A stretch of 64,000 nt of DNA from Erinaceus europaeus (taxonomy: Eukaryota; Chordata; Mammalia; Eulipotyphla; Erinaceidae): NCBI RefSeq assembly GCF_950295315.1, contig NC_080175.1, forward strand, positions 81,128,066 to 81,192,065, in the 5' to 3' direction. This document shows, one piece after another, positions 1 to 10,812 of this stretch. Made by a program: the position numbers and the translations under genes. The notes below the pieces were generated by a model. The model had not been told where the DNA came from, made no database searches, and saw only the letters and a program-made list of their open reading frames with translations. How positions within the stretch are numbered: the first letter of the stretch is position 1; each line of letters starts with the position of its first letter.

Positions 1-467
1 CAGTAAAACTTATTTTCCTTGATTTTTTTCTTCATACTCAGGTTATTTAACTTACTTTTACATAGAAGATGGTGCAATTTACTTTACTTGCATTTTTCAA
101 TAAATTCTGTGTAGAAGACTGTTCTTATAATCTATTTATTTTAAGATATATAGCTCTCTGCGAGCTAATAGTTTTCACGCTCTCCTACCTAAAGGTCAGT
201 CTTCAAGTCTGAAGCTATCACACCTACTCACTTTTAGCTTGGCTAAATCTTAAGTAACAAGTAAAGTAAAGTCATTTTTAAGATTAGCCCTGTTCACCAA
301 TGGCAGGCTTAGTGTAAGATGTATTTTAACACATATTGTATTTTAGCACAGTAAAACTTCTGCCATCAAAATGATTTAATGGGCAGAAAATTCTGTAGTA
401 AGATTTCAAAGGATTAAATTTTACTTTCTAAAATCCAAGATATGAGAAACACTTCTTTTTAGTTAAA
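1..467. other. AT-rich intron, no feature seen
   Basis: AT-rich sequence with no exon, RNA gene or clear repeat that I can recognise. Confidence 0.5.
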
Positions 468-1212
468 TTTCTTTAATGGGGGATTAATAGTTTATAGTTG
501 ACAGTAAAATGCAATAGTTTGTACACGCATAACATTTCCCAGTTTTCCATATAACAATTCAACCTCCACTAGGTCCTCCTCTGCTATCATGATCCAGGAC
601 CTGAACCCTCCCCCGACCCCAGAGTTTTTTACTTTAGTGCAACATACCAACTCCAGTCCAAGTTCTGCTTTGTGTTTTCCCTTCTGTTGTTATTTTTCAA
701 CATCTGTCTGTGAATGAGATCACCCCATATTCATTCTTCTCTTTCTGACTTATCTCAGTTAACATGATTATTTCAAGCTCCATCCAAGAGGAGGTGAAGG
801 TGAGCTCACCATTTTAAATAACTGAGTAGCATTCCATTGTGTACATATACCACTACCTTCTCAGCCACTCATCTGTTGTTGGACACCTGGGTTGCTTCCA
901 GGTTTTGGCTATTACAAATTGTGCTGCTATGAACACAGGTATACACAAATCTTTTTGGATGTGTGTGTTTGGTTCCTTAGGATATATCCCTAGGAGAAGA
1001 ATTGCAAGGTCTTAAGGAAGTCCACATTTAGCCTTCTGAGAGTTCTCCAGATTGCTCTCCACAGGGGTTGGATCTATTTACATTCCCACTAGCAGTGCAG
1101 GAAGGTTACTTTGTCCCCACAACTTCTCCAGCATTTGTTGCTGCTACCTTTTCTGATATATGACATTCTCACAGGAGTGAAGTGGTATCTCATTGTTGTG
1201 TGACAAACATTT
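468..1212 (-). mobile_element. L1 LINE 3' end, 5'-truncated
   Basis: Reads as the reverse complement of an L1 3' end: the tail side at 468 (complement of CCCCAATAAAGAAA-like end), the 3' UTR, then the ORF2 C-terminal region. The complement of AATGGAATGCTACTCAG is near 830-845, and the WKQP..TDEW and YDPAIPLLG-type region is near 860-1010. Frames are broken. Confidence 0.85.
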
Positions 1213-1361
1213 CTTAGAGTTCTTTTAGTTAGCATACTGAGAAATTTGGCTGATAAAATTATAAATTATATATTTTTCTTACTCTATAACTTTTTTTTTT
1301 ACTCTATAACTTTTAATGGTATCTTTTTAACTTAAAAAAAAAAACCAAGTGTAAATTATGA

Positions 1362-1647
1362 GTGCATTTTTTTCTCCAGGGTTATCACTGTAGCTAGGTG
1401 TCTGCACTAGGAATCCACTGCTCCTGGAGGACTTTTTTCCCATTGTTGTTGCTGCTATTGTTGTTGGATAGGACAGAGAGAAATGGAGAGAGGAGGGGGA
1501 GACAGAGAGGAGGAAAGATAGACACCTGCAGACCTGCTTCACCACTTGTGAAGCAACCCCTCTGAAGGTGGGGAGCTGGGGGCTTGAACTGGAATCTTTA
1601 CAACCATCCTTGTGCTTCACACTATGTGCACTACCACCTGGCCCCCG
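1362..1647 (-). mobile_element. tRNA-derived hedgehog SINE (long type)
   Basis: Minus-strand copy. The 5' tRNA-like end (complement of GGGGGCCAGGTGGTAGTGCA) is at 1647, the core CCTGCAGACCTGCTTCACC near 1525-1545, then the GTTGTTGGATAGGACAGAGAG segment. The distal part has CTCCAGGGTTATCACTG and ATCCACTGCTCCTGGAGG blocks. Confidence 0.85.
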
Positions 1648-1889
1648 TGAATGTATTTTATGAGAAGGTCCAACATGATCTGTAGGGAAAGTCTTAATTT
1701 ATCATGTTTAATTAAAGAATAGTGAATAATTTAAAAATATTTTTATTTCACTTTCATTAAAATATTTATTTTTATTGAAGTAACACAGCTTTATTAATGT
1801 TAAGTTTTGGGCGTGCATCATTATGAATCAACACCTATATATACTATATTAAATTCACTATTAAAAGTCCAATTTTATTACATTTATAA

Positions 1890-2070
1890 TTATTATTTTA
1901 TTATGGGAGTATGAGAGGGCAAAGTGGCTGACAGAAGAGGCTGGGGGAAATATAGAGAGGGAGGGAAAGAGAGGGAGGAAGAGGGGGGAGAGGGGGGCTG
2001 TTTAGCTCTGGCATAAGTGTTGTAGGACTAATTGAATCTGTACCTCAGACATCCAAGTTAGTTCATTTTA
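1890..2070 (-). mobile_element. degraded SINE
   Basis: A-G-rich stretch followed by AGCTCTGGCATAAGTG and CCTCAGACATC, matching in order the minus-strand form of the short SINE seen better at 33000-33116. Heavily mutated. Confidence 0.5.
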
Positions 2071-2127
2071 TATTATTATTAACCAAGTTGGTGGTCTTAA
2101 CAGGCTGAACTATCTCCCCAATTTCTG

Positions 2128-3060
2128 ATTTTTTTTTTAATCTTTTTAAAATTATTTTAATAATGATCAATAAGATCATAGGATAAGAGGAGTACAAATC
2201 CCACCACCAGAGTTCCACATCCCATTACCTCCATTGAAAGCTTTCCTATTCTTTATCCCTCTGGGAGTATGGATCCAGGATCATTATGGGATCCAGAGAG
2301 ATGGAAAGTCTGGCTTCTGTAGTTGCTTCTCCACTCTAACAGACCCCTCTCTCTACTGTTGCTGGTCATCTGTATCAGGAACAGCATCGTGGGCCCTCTT
2401 GTGGGTCTCTGCAGGACCTTGTCCTCAATGTAGAACAGCAATGATAGCGACTTCCCCATTCTCTGAGGGGAGGTGGGTTCAACATACTCTGCCACTCGAG
2501 GAAGACGAGTCCTGGAATGAGTGCACCTGCGAAGAATGTTCCTAGCTATGACCATGGAGTGAGCTCAGATCTACAGGGATGCAGAGGATACACAGCCTTG
2601 TGTGCTGAAGATGGACCCCAGATCAGATCAATGTGGTTTATAGTTAACTGTATTTATATGCTTTTCCCATATTTGGGAGCTATTTTCTTCCCTGACCCAG
2701 CTTTCTAGTCCTACTACCAACTTTGACTCCATCTCTACAGACAATACCTTTAACTCACCTGCATGTTAGCTGCCAGGCTCAGGCAAAATTAGTGAAGTCA
2801 TGGGACCTTGTAATATACCTAAAGTAGATTCCTAGCTATTTCCAAAATGGAGACCTTAAAATCTCATCTGTTCTATTATTATCTTCAGGTTCCTGACTAA
2901 TACACAATTTGTTCTTCTTTATATCTTAATGCTTTTCAGCCAACAAGTTGCAGATACTGCCATGATGCCACTCTGACTTCCCCAGGCAGTTGACCTCACC
3001 ACTATGTCCTGGAACCCCACCTCTCCAGAGCCAATTCCTGATTCTATTCTCAAAGGTAGA
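2128..3060 (-). mobile_element. Twin-primed type A L1 3' region
   Basis: Two pieces in opposite orientation. 2128-2339 is the reverse complement of the type A terminus (poly-T start, then the complement of GGGATAAAGAATAGGAAAGC). 2340-3060 is an upstream part of the same 3' region in forward orientation (CCAGTCATCTGTACCAGGAACA-like, GGGCCCCAGATC, GACTTCCCTGGGCA). The junction is near 2340. This is the structure expected from 5' inversion during target-primed reverse transcription. Confidence 0.75.
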
Positions 3061-3299
3061 TATAACTCGAGATTTAAAAATTTACTTTAAAAATCAAGTC
3101 AACTTATAAACATTTTAATTAGGTGAAAGGAAGTTTCCACAGATATCCCAGAAACTTAAAAAATATACATACAAATATATACCCCTCATATTGACCTATT
3201 GTTTGGTATGATTATCATCATGTTGAATACAGATAGAGAACACAGATAGGAGACTTTTCTCATATCTTAGGTAGAGGAGGAGAAATATATTCTGTCATG

Positions 3300-3665
3300 A
3301 ATGAGGCACAATTATGACACCAATCTGACTTCCCTGGGCAGATGATCTCACCAATATGTCCTGGGACCCCACATTCCCAGAGCCTTACCCCACTAGGGGA
3401 AGATAGAAACAGGATGGGGGTATGGATTGACATGTCAATGCTCATATCCAGCAGAGAAGTACTTACAGAAACCAGGCCTCCTACCTCCTGCACCCCATAA
3501 TGATCCTGGGTCCATACTCTCAGAGGGATAAAGAAAGGGGAGCCTTCCACTAGAGGGAATGGAACACGGAACTCTGGTGGTGGGAACTGTGTGGAATTAT
3601 ACCCCTCTTACCCTACAATCTTGTTAATCATTATTAAATAATGATTAATAATTAATAATAAAAAT
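3300..3665 (+). mobile_element. Type A L1 3' end, 5'-truncated
   Basis: Forward copy starting in CACCAATCTGACTTCCCTGG, through CCCCATAATGATCCTGGGTC and AACTCTGGTGGTGGGAA, ending in an A/T-rich tail near 3665. Confidence 0.8.
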
Positions 3666-4070
3666 GAAATTACTGACACAGAATTACTGCAGTGTAAGGA
3701 AAAAGTAAATGTTGCCATACTATAAAAACACAATTGAAAGTTAGATTTGAGAATCAGAATTTATATTGAATACTGTGGGAAATGATCTTTCTATTTTGCT
3801 TTGATCTTTAAAATATAAGAAGTTTTTCATTATATTTAAACAATCTGAACAGTAACTTATCTTGTATATAAAAAATTCTCTCTTAAATATATATAGTATT
3901 AGCCATAATATATCTTTTTTTTTAATTTCTAGGTACATAGGACCTCATTTCTGCAATTGAGAACAAAGGGGTATAATAGTTTTTAATGTAAGTTTAAGGC
4001 TGGTTCCTCAGCAATATTCAAATGAGAAAGAGTTCCTCATGTGGAACTTGATAGAAAGCAATTGTCTATG

Positions 4071-4583
4071 CGACCTCGAATGTGTCCTGGATCCTCGCAT
4101 CTCCAGAGCTCTGGTCCACTAGGGAAAGACAGAAACAGACTGGGGGGTATGGATTGACCTGTCAACTCCCATGCTTAGCAGAGAAGCAGCTACAGAAGAC
4201 AAAACTCCTATCTTCTGCTCCCCATAAACAACCTTGATCCATACTCCCAGTGGGGGAGAAGTGATAGGATGAAGATAAGAGGACTGAACTCCAGCTCCAT
4301 CAGTACCCAGAGAGAGAAGAAAAGGAAAGGGACATATGGAGGTAGCTATGATGTTCTGAGTGGCTTAGAGGGGGAAGAGAGGATTGAGTCAGAAAAAGAA
4401 GACCAACTCTGTATAAATGTGGGCAGATAGTTGTAGAGAAGACGGTCGGCCCATGTCTACAACCTTAGGGGAACTGTGGTGGATTGCAGTGGGGAGAGTG
4501 AAGACTCAGAACTCTGGTGGTGGGAATGGTGTGGATTCAAAACCTTGTATAAATGTAATTATGTAATATAAAAATAAAAAAAT
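4071..4583 (+). mobile_element. Type B L1-associated 3' end with 15-18 bp target duplication
   Basis: Forward copy of the type B terminus (AGCTCTGGTCCACTAGGG to TAATATAAAAATAAA). It is flanked by AAGCAATTGTCTATG at 4056-4070 and 4584-4598. The duplication may run three bases further (CGA left, TGA right), the single difference being a CpG-to-TpG change. Confidence 0.85.
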
Positions 4584-5164
4584 AAGCAATTGTCTATGTG
4601 AACAGGTGTCAGATTCAGGAAGTCATAGCAGCTAAGTGGTCGTAATCAGGTAGGATGTTTCATGTAATTAAATGAGAACAGCCTAAAGCTCAGTGAATTC
4701 TCTGCAGTTAGCCACACCTCACTGATTATATATGTGCTGCTCTGTGTGTTTCACAGCTATTAACAAATCTCAGTGCCTGGTAAGCTGTTTACAGAATTTC
4801 CACATCAAAGCGTGGCCCTAGTTCTTGTTTAGATTCTATTTTTGTGCATTTTTATCTTTGTTCACAATGTATTTTTTGGTTTTCATACCATTATTAATTC
4901 ATTAAAAATGTTAAGGTTTGATGCTTTAGCAAAGTATTTACTATAAAAAATCGGTTATTACTGCTGCTTTCATTCAGAACTACCCACTCTTGGAATATAT
5001 ATGTATGTTTTATTATGCTTTAATATTATTTGGTTATACTTGACATCTTCTCTCTCCCCCTCTTTCTCTCTCGACACTGGCATTTACTGTTGCAGCATGG
5101 TGCCTGCATGTTAGCTCATTGTCCCTGCTAGTCATCTTCTCTCATTTTTCCTTCTTTCTTGAAA

Positions 5165-5860
5165 GAGACAGAATGGAATACTACCCAAATACTAAAAAAT
5201 ATGAAGTTACCTTCTTTGCCTCATCTTGGAAGGAGCTTGAAGGGATTCTTGTTATGTGATACAATCCAGAAAGAAAAGGATGAATATTGGATGCTCTCAC
5301 TCATGGGCAGAACTTAAACAAGAATAGAAAGGGAAATATAAAGTAAAACATGGACTGATCTGGTATATTGCAGCAAAGCAAAAGACTCTGAGGAAGGGGG
5401 ATAGGGGAGAAGGGGGGAGGTGAGGGTTGATTTCAGGTCCTGGTACATGATGATTGAAAAGGACCTAGGCTTGCTGCTCGGCCTTCTGGCTAAGAACAAA
5501 TGAAAAGGACCATGTTCAGCAGGGAAGCAATTACAGAAGCCAGACCTTCCACCTTCTGCAACCCACAATGACCCTGGGTCCATGCTCCCAGAGGGATAGA
5601 GAATGGGAAAGCTATCAGGGGAGGGGATGGGATATGGAGAATGGGTGGTGGGAATTGTGTGGAGTTGTTCCCCTCCTACCCTATGGTTTTGTTAATTTAT
5701 CCTTTCTTAAATAAAAAATAAATTAAAAAAAAAGGACCTAGGCTCGGGGGGTGACAGTGTTTTTCAGACAGCTATCATCCTAAAATAAGAAATTGTACCC
5801 ATGTGCTAACAACTATACTATAAATCAGTAATCTCCTAATAAAAATTAAAAAGGAAAAAA
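5165..5860 (+). mobile_element. Older L1 3' end, split by a nested insertion
   Basis: 5165-5456 holds an ORF2 C-terminal and 3' UTR part (GAATGGAATACTACCC, CACTCATGGGCAGAACTT, CATGGACTGATCTGG). The 3' UTR resumes at 5745 and ends near 5860 (CTCCTAATAAAAATTAAA). The gap is filled by the chimeric insert at 5472-5729. Confidence 0.75.
5472..5729 (+). mobile_element. U2 snRNA / L1 chimeric retrocopy
   Basis: Flanked by AAAAGGACCTAGGCT at 5457-5471 and 5730-5744, so one insertion event. Its 5' part (5472-5502) contains CTCGGCCTTCTGGCTAAGA, matching the 5' end of U2 snRNA with one mismatch over those 19 bases. From about 5510 it continues as the type A L1 terminus (CATGTTCAGCAGGGAAGC to TAAATAAAAAATAAA). 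The U2 part is only about 30 nt, so it is not a functional snRNA gene. snRNA/L1 chimeras made by template switching are known in other mammals. Confidence 0.75.
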
Positions 5861-5985
5861 GAGTGGAAGGAAGAAAGAAGTAAAAATTGCAGAGAGAGAA
5901 AGAAAGACCTACATCACAGCATCACTGCCCTATTGCTTGTGAACCTTGCCCTCTGCAGGTGGGGGGCAGTTGAACCTAAGTCCTT

Positions 5986-6341
5986 CTTCTTCTTCTTCTT
6001 CTTCTTCTTCTTCTTCTTCTTCTAGCGTTTGCCCTTCTTCCGTAGCCAGTCAACAGCGTCAGGTTGAGCCTGATGTAAAGTTTCCTGTTGTTAAAATTTT
6101 CGGCCGTTGTCTCCACGTCTCTGTTACCCGCCCGTGAAGCTAGCCTGGCCAGCTGGAGCTGTCCAAATTTTAACAACAGTTTCCAGACCTCCTTTGAATC
6201 TGGAGAGGTGGCAGTCGTTGACTATGTGGGTCATAGTCTGTCTGTAGCCGCAGGGGCAGATCGGGTCGTCTCTGGCTCCCCAGTGATGGAACATAGCGGC
6301 GCACCGGCCATGGCCTGTTCGATAGCGATTGAGGAGGGCCC
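5986..6341 (-). mobile_element. Vingi-type non-LTR retrotransposon, 3' fragment
   Basis: 5'-truncated LINE, minus strand. Flanking AAGTCCTT at 5978-5985 and 6342-6349 marks the target duplication. From 6339 downward it codes ALLNRYRTGHGRCAAM, then a Cys/His cluster (CPCG..QTM.HIVNDC), then FKGGLET. After an interruption (6086-6178) it continues LHQAQPDAVDWLRKKGKR and a stop. Directly after the stop comes an (AAG)n tail (CTT on plus, about 5984-6023). The C-terminal RTG.GRC...CG..QTM.HIV motif and the microsatellite tail fit the Vingi/Ingi clade; among mammals Vingi was described only from hedgehogs. It is CpG-rich and little decayed compared with the surrounding sequence. Confidence 0.8.
6086..6178. 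mobile_element. 93-bp insert with 14-bp terminal inverted repeats inside Vingi
   Basis: Ends are TGTTGTTAAAATTT (6086-6099) and its exact complement AAATTTTAACAACA (6165-6178). Flanking GTTTCC occurs at 6080-6085 and 6179-6184. Removing the insert and one GTTTCC restores a continuous Vingi reading frame (GGLET-LHQAQ); with it present the frame stops inside the insert. Origin unknown: a tiny terminal-inverted-repeat element or a rearranged Vingi-derived segment. Confidence 0.6.
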
Positions 6342-6394
6342 AAGTCCTTGTGCATGGTAACAGATATGCTCTCACAGGTGTGCCCTAGTCATGT

Positions 6395-7390
6395 GGATAT
6401 TTATTTAAGGATCCTTTCACCTGTGGTTATTTGCCTTACTGCTTACATGGGTAACTTTGTAATAAAATGCATTCACTGTATGTTGAATGAACAGGTCTTA
6501 GACCTGAAGCAGGGTATATATTAAACACTCTTAAAACTGTAAGAGAGACACTTGGAATTTATACTTATGTTTATTTGTAAATGTCATCCTTTTATTTCTG
6601 TTAGTATACAGCAGGTTCTCAAATAATCTTGTTTCCTTATAACACTGATGGGAAAAAATCCTGATGAAAGCTAAACAAACAAACAAACAAACAAAGGTTT
6701 ATTTTAGGCCCTAGTTTTATTACATGCTTCTTTGCTTACAGTTGCAGTTTCCAAGAATTCATTGGCCAGGTTAAGTGAAGACTGACTGTATTTTATAATG
6801 TAGGTAATATCTTCCTGTATGCTAAATGCATATGTTTTCTAAATAGTGCTCTAAGACCCTAAAGATTGCTGGCAGAGTAATCTCTGTTGTCAGATCTCTT
6901 CTATGTCTGCTCATTCTGTGTATCTGTCACAGGCTTACTACTTTGGCATTACAGCCAGTACAGGGGCCATACTGGGTACTCTGTCTTTCCAGCCTGTCTT
7001 CTTTAATCAGTTCCTACTACTCTTTTTTGTGACATGTGGATCATTACATTGGCAAAAACATTTAAATGAAAAATGTCTATTCTACCTTTATTTCTACTAT
7101 GAAGGCATAATTTTAATACTTATCTAAGGAACTTTTTTTAATTATACAGAAAGAAACCTTTTTTATAATGTCTTCCTATTTTACACATCACTCACAAGCC
7201 TTACACACTTTCTTTTTGTAAATTTAATGATCCAGATTATAAGATAATTATGAGGCAATAGTAATTCTAGGATAAGAGAAAAAAATCACACTAGATAAAA
7301 AATATATATGTAACTATATAGTAATATAATCTAATATATGTAAAACTTTAAAATATACATAATTTTAAGATTTATTAAAAAACATTATTT
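6395..7390. other. Intron, no clear feature
   Basis: No exon or recognisable young repeat. A short (AAAC)n run lies near 6674-6695. Confidence 0.5.
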
Positions 7391-7394
7391 TTAT

Positions 7395-7492
7395 GTTTTT
7401 TTATTGGGGGGATTGATGGTTCTAGTCAATGGTAAAATAAAATAAAGTAGTTTGTACATGTATAACATTTCTCAGTTTTCCACATAAAAATT
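7395..7492 (-). mobile_element. L1 3' terminus fragment
   Basis: Short reverse-complement copy of the young L1 tail (TTGATGGTTCTAGTCAATGG, TTTGTACATGTATAACATTT, TCAGTTTTCCACAT). Confidence 0.75.
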
Positions 7493-7494
7493 CA

Positions 7495-7838
7495 TTGCCT
7501 TTATTTATTGATTGAATAGAGACAGTAAGAAATTGAGAGGGAAGAGGGAGATAGGGAGAGGGTGGAGGTAGCTAACATAATGGCTATACAAAGAGACTCT
7601 CATGCCTGAGCCTCCAAAGTCCCAGGTTCAATCCCCTACACCAGCATAAGCCAGAGTTGAGCAGTGATCTAGTAGAAAAAGAGAGAGAGAGATATAAAGG
7701 GAGACAGAGAGACACCTACAGCACTGCTTCACCATTTGCAAAGCTTTTCTCCTGCAGATGGGGACAGGGGGCTTGAACCCAGGTCCTTATGCATTGTAAC
7801 ATGTGCACTCAGCCAAGTGCACCACCACCTGGCCCCTA
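7495..7838 (-). mobile_element. SINE (GGCCAGGTGGTGG type), split by a second SINE
   Basis: Minus-strand copy with 5' end CACCACCTGGCCCC at 7838, B-box complement CTTGAACCCAGGTCC near 7770-7785, and distal part at 7495-7567. The middle is interrupted by the plus-strand SINE at 7568-7676. Confidence 0.8.
7568..7676 (+). mobile_element. Short tRNA-derived SINE nested in another SINE
   Basis: A-box-like TAGCTAACATAATGGCTATAC, then CTCATGCCTGAG, B-box-like CAGGTTCAATCCCC, and GCATAAGCCAGAG. Same family as 33660-33798. Confidence 0.8.
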
Positions 7839-8303
7839 AAATCTTTTTCTAATTGATGACAGAGTCTCAGGGAAAAAGTCTGCTGAATCACTTCCCTGAC
7901 CCCATGCCTATGTGCGTATACACACACACATCATCATCGACTTTTATCTTTAAATAACTGTCATATACTTAATATGTTATATATTTTTATAAAATAAAAT
8001 AATTTAATACATATGATATTATTTTGTATATTGTCATGCAGGAATTATTTGAATTATCTTTACTTGGTGGTAAAGTTCTCTTTGTCATTGCTTCATTTCT
8101 TTTTAACAGACAGGAAGTACAAAAAAGTATTTGGTACCTATATACATGTTTATGAAATTCTAAAAATTTTATACAAATAATAAACAGAATGCTAATACTC
8201 ACTGGCATTATCTTCATGACTTTGAGACTCAGTGCCCACGACCATTTTTATGGTTTCGGCTTGTAATCTAATTCAGTTTAGCTAGGCCAGCTCAAGCAGA
8301 GAC

Positions 8304-8776
8304 TTCTGGGAAATTGTGCAGATGCAGTCACATCTGCCATGTTGTCCCCTCAGGCTACTGCTAGTTCCCGCGAGAATTGGGACATTCTTGGAGTGCCTGT
8401 TCCACCATGTTGTGCCCTCAGGGCATTGTCAATTGCCCGAGATAGTTGGAGTGCTTTGGTTACTCCTCCCCCTTCCCATCCCCGCCAGAGTTATTATCCT
8501 ACCCTGGAGTGCTATGGTCACTCCTCCCCCTTCTCATTCTCATGAGAGCTATTCCCATAAAAGCCCTTCTTCTTCCACACCTCACTCTCTTGCTGGCCCT
8601 TCACTTGGTGGTTAGACGCAGGGAAGGTTGCTGTGTGAGGCGGCCATTTTTGCTACCTCCACATGGCCCAAGCTGCTTCTCTCTCACCCAACTCTGAGGT
8701 GCCAGTGCAAATAAAGATTTGTGTTCCCTCTTCGCTCCGGATCTCCTCTCTCTCTTTTCCGCGGCGCAGCTCAACA
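8304..8776 (+). mobile_element. Solo LTR of an endogenous retrovirus
   Basis: About 473 bp flanked by AGAC (8300-8303, 8777-8780). It has a TATA-like CATAAAAGCCC near 8555-8570 and a polyadenylation signal AATAAAGATTTGTG near 8710, ending CTCAACA. It shares blocks (GATGCAGTC, CGGCCATT, CTCCACATGGC, AATAAAGATTTGTG) with the LTR at 19442-19792. The 5' end reads TT where TG is expected, so that boundary is less certain. No internal viral genes adjoin it. Confidence 0.7.
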
Positions 8777-8817
8777 AGACTGTTTGTTTTAATAATTCTT
8801 ACTACTACTGATTTAAC

Positions 8818-8965
8818 ACTGTTGTACAAAATTATAAGATTCCAGGGTGCTGCTTTACCCTGGTTCAAGTCTGATGTCCACTCTACTGGGGAAAGCTTCA
8901 GTGTTGTGGTTTATTTATCCTTTTTCTCTGTCTCTTTGTCTCTATCTGGAAAAATGAAAGATTTC
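8818..8965 (+). mobile_element. SINE fragment (CTCACTTGG type)
   Basis: GCTTTACCCTGGTTCAAGTC (B-box) followed by ACTGGGGAAAGCTTCAGTG and a T/C-rich stretch; same order as 63772-63920. Confidence 0.6.
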
Positions 8966-9639
8966 AAGAACATACTTTGACACTTGTATATGTGTGTGTA
9001 AGTCATTGCACTAGTCACAAAAGTTCTGTGTACTGCCATCACCATCATTGCTCTCACACACATCGAAGAGAAAAGCTGGTAACTATGTTCTGCAAGTTTG
9101 CTTTAGTTCTCTAGAGCCCACTTGAGTGAAATTATCCAGTAGTGGGCTTTAATCTCTTTACCTATTTCACTTAGCATAGTAATCTCCAGTGAGCTGTGTC
9201 TTGATTAGTAATATTTCCACCAAATAGTTTTTCAATTTATAAATACTGGTGCCATCTTCAAGTCTCTTATCTTACTTATAATTCACATCTAATTAGACTT
9301 TAGTGAATTACATAATCATAATTATTCAAAAATTTCTCCCCATCTCTCTTTTAAAGTTCATTGCCCTAATTTAAACCATATAGTCTTTCTAGTCTATATT
9401 AACAATGCCTTAAATGGTCTCTTCAACACATGTTCTTTAACCCTTTCTTCCATCACACTATTGTCAATTAGATCTCATAAGACTTGTATGTATTTTGTTA
9501 CTATGTTAAAATCAATGTCTTTCAGTTGCTATAGAAAAACTCACAAATTTCTTGAAGTATTACTCTACAACATTTACTGTTATTCCTAAAATACCTCTCC
9601 CCTTCATTGATCTTGCCCCCATTTCAGAGTCCAACCAAA

Positions 9640-10812
9640 TCAAAGGTCAAATCAAAATGGATTAAGGATCTAAATATTAGAAAAGAAACTCTAAAACTTA
9701 CAGAAGGAAATGTTGGTGAAACTTTTCAGAACCTTCACATCAAAGATATATTTGGAGATTCAACCCATTGGGTATGAGAAATGAAAGCAAGAGTAAAAAA
9801 ATGGGATTATAAGGAACTAAAAAGCTTCTACACATCAAAAGCAAACTACACAAGCATAACCAGGCAACCCAGTAAGTGGGAGAATATATTTTCACATCAC
9901 ATATCAGAAAAGCAACTGATATCAAAATCTATACAGAATTGGTACATAGCCACAAAAGAAGCATATTAAAATAGCCTAACAAAAAAAAAAGTGTGCCAAA
10001 GAACTAAATAGTTTTCTAAAGAAGAGATACATATAGCCCACAGACACCTGAAGAAATGCTCCACTTCACTATCATTAGAGAAATGCAAATTAAAACTACA
10101 GGAAGATACCATCTCACATCTGAAAGAATGGCTGTCATTAAAAAACCAGGAAATGACAGGTATTTGAGAAAAAGGACCTCTGCTATATTGCTGGTGGGAA
10201 TGCAAATTGGTGCAGCCCTTTTGGAAGGCTGTATGAAGAGTCCTTAAACAAATAAAAATGCAATTGCCTTATGACCCAGCAGTATCACTCTTAAGTATTT
10301 ATCCAATGGACACTCAAACACTATTTGGAAGGGCCATAAGCACCCCTATGTTCATAGCTGTATTATTTCCAATAGCCAAAAAGTGGAAACAACCTAAATT
10401 TCCATCAACAGATGACTGGCTAAATAAATTATGGGATATATATTCCTTGGAATATTACTCTACAATCAGAAAAGATGATATTGTGCCCTTTGGGACAAAA
10501 GGGATGAGACTGGAGGTGATTATGCTTAGCAAAATAGATGAAAGACAACTATCAGATGTTTTCACTCATATGTGGAATTTAGAGATCTTATTCATATGAA
10601 CTTACCAAAAACCAAACCAAAACAACAACAATATTACAACAGCAGCAACATAAAAACCAGAAGCAGTTTGTAAGAGTTGCGAGAACTATGATGGTTACTT
10701 TTAGGAGGTGGGAGGGTAGGGACTGAACTGGTGGTGGATGTGGTATGGAACTATACAATGCAATCTTATAATACTGCAACATACTACTGATAACAAATAA
10801 AAATAAAATAAA
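9640..10812 (+). mobile_element. Old L1, ORF2 C-terminal region and 3' end
   Basis: Forward L1 remnant. 9781-9969 codes a WDYKELKSFYTSK-type segment. 10056-10247 follows, and 10258-10599 stays open for 113 codons with the LPYDPAVSLL, KKWKQPKFPS and TDDWLNKLWD motifs of the L1 ORF2 C-terminus. Ends in an AAATAAAATAAATAA tail near 10812. It is a different, older subfamily than the copies at 468-1212 or 28140-28812; frames are broken between segments. Confidence 0.85.

Larger units (their letters stand above)
5850..6390 (-). mobile_element. SINE split by a Vingi element
   Basis: The two SINE parts are 5850-5985 (A-G-rich, CATCACTGCCC, CTGCAGGTGGGGG) and 6350-6390 (GTGCATGGTAACA...). They are separated by the LINE fragment at 5986-6341 and were continuous before that insertion. 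Confidence 0.75.

Noticed and set aside
5472..5502. U2 snRNA gene
   Set aside because: Only about 30 nt of the 5' end, fused to L1 sequence and flanked by a retrotransposition duplication.
10258..10599. 113-codon frame as an independent gene
   Set aside because: Its motifs are the L1 ORF2 C-terminus; it is a broken transposon remnant.
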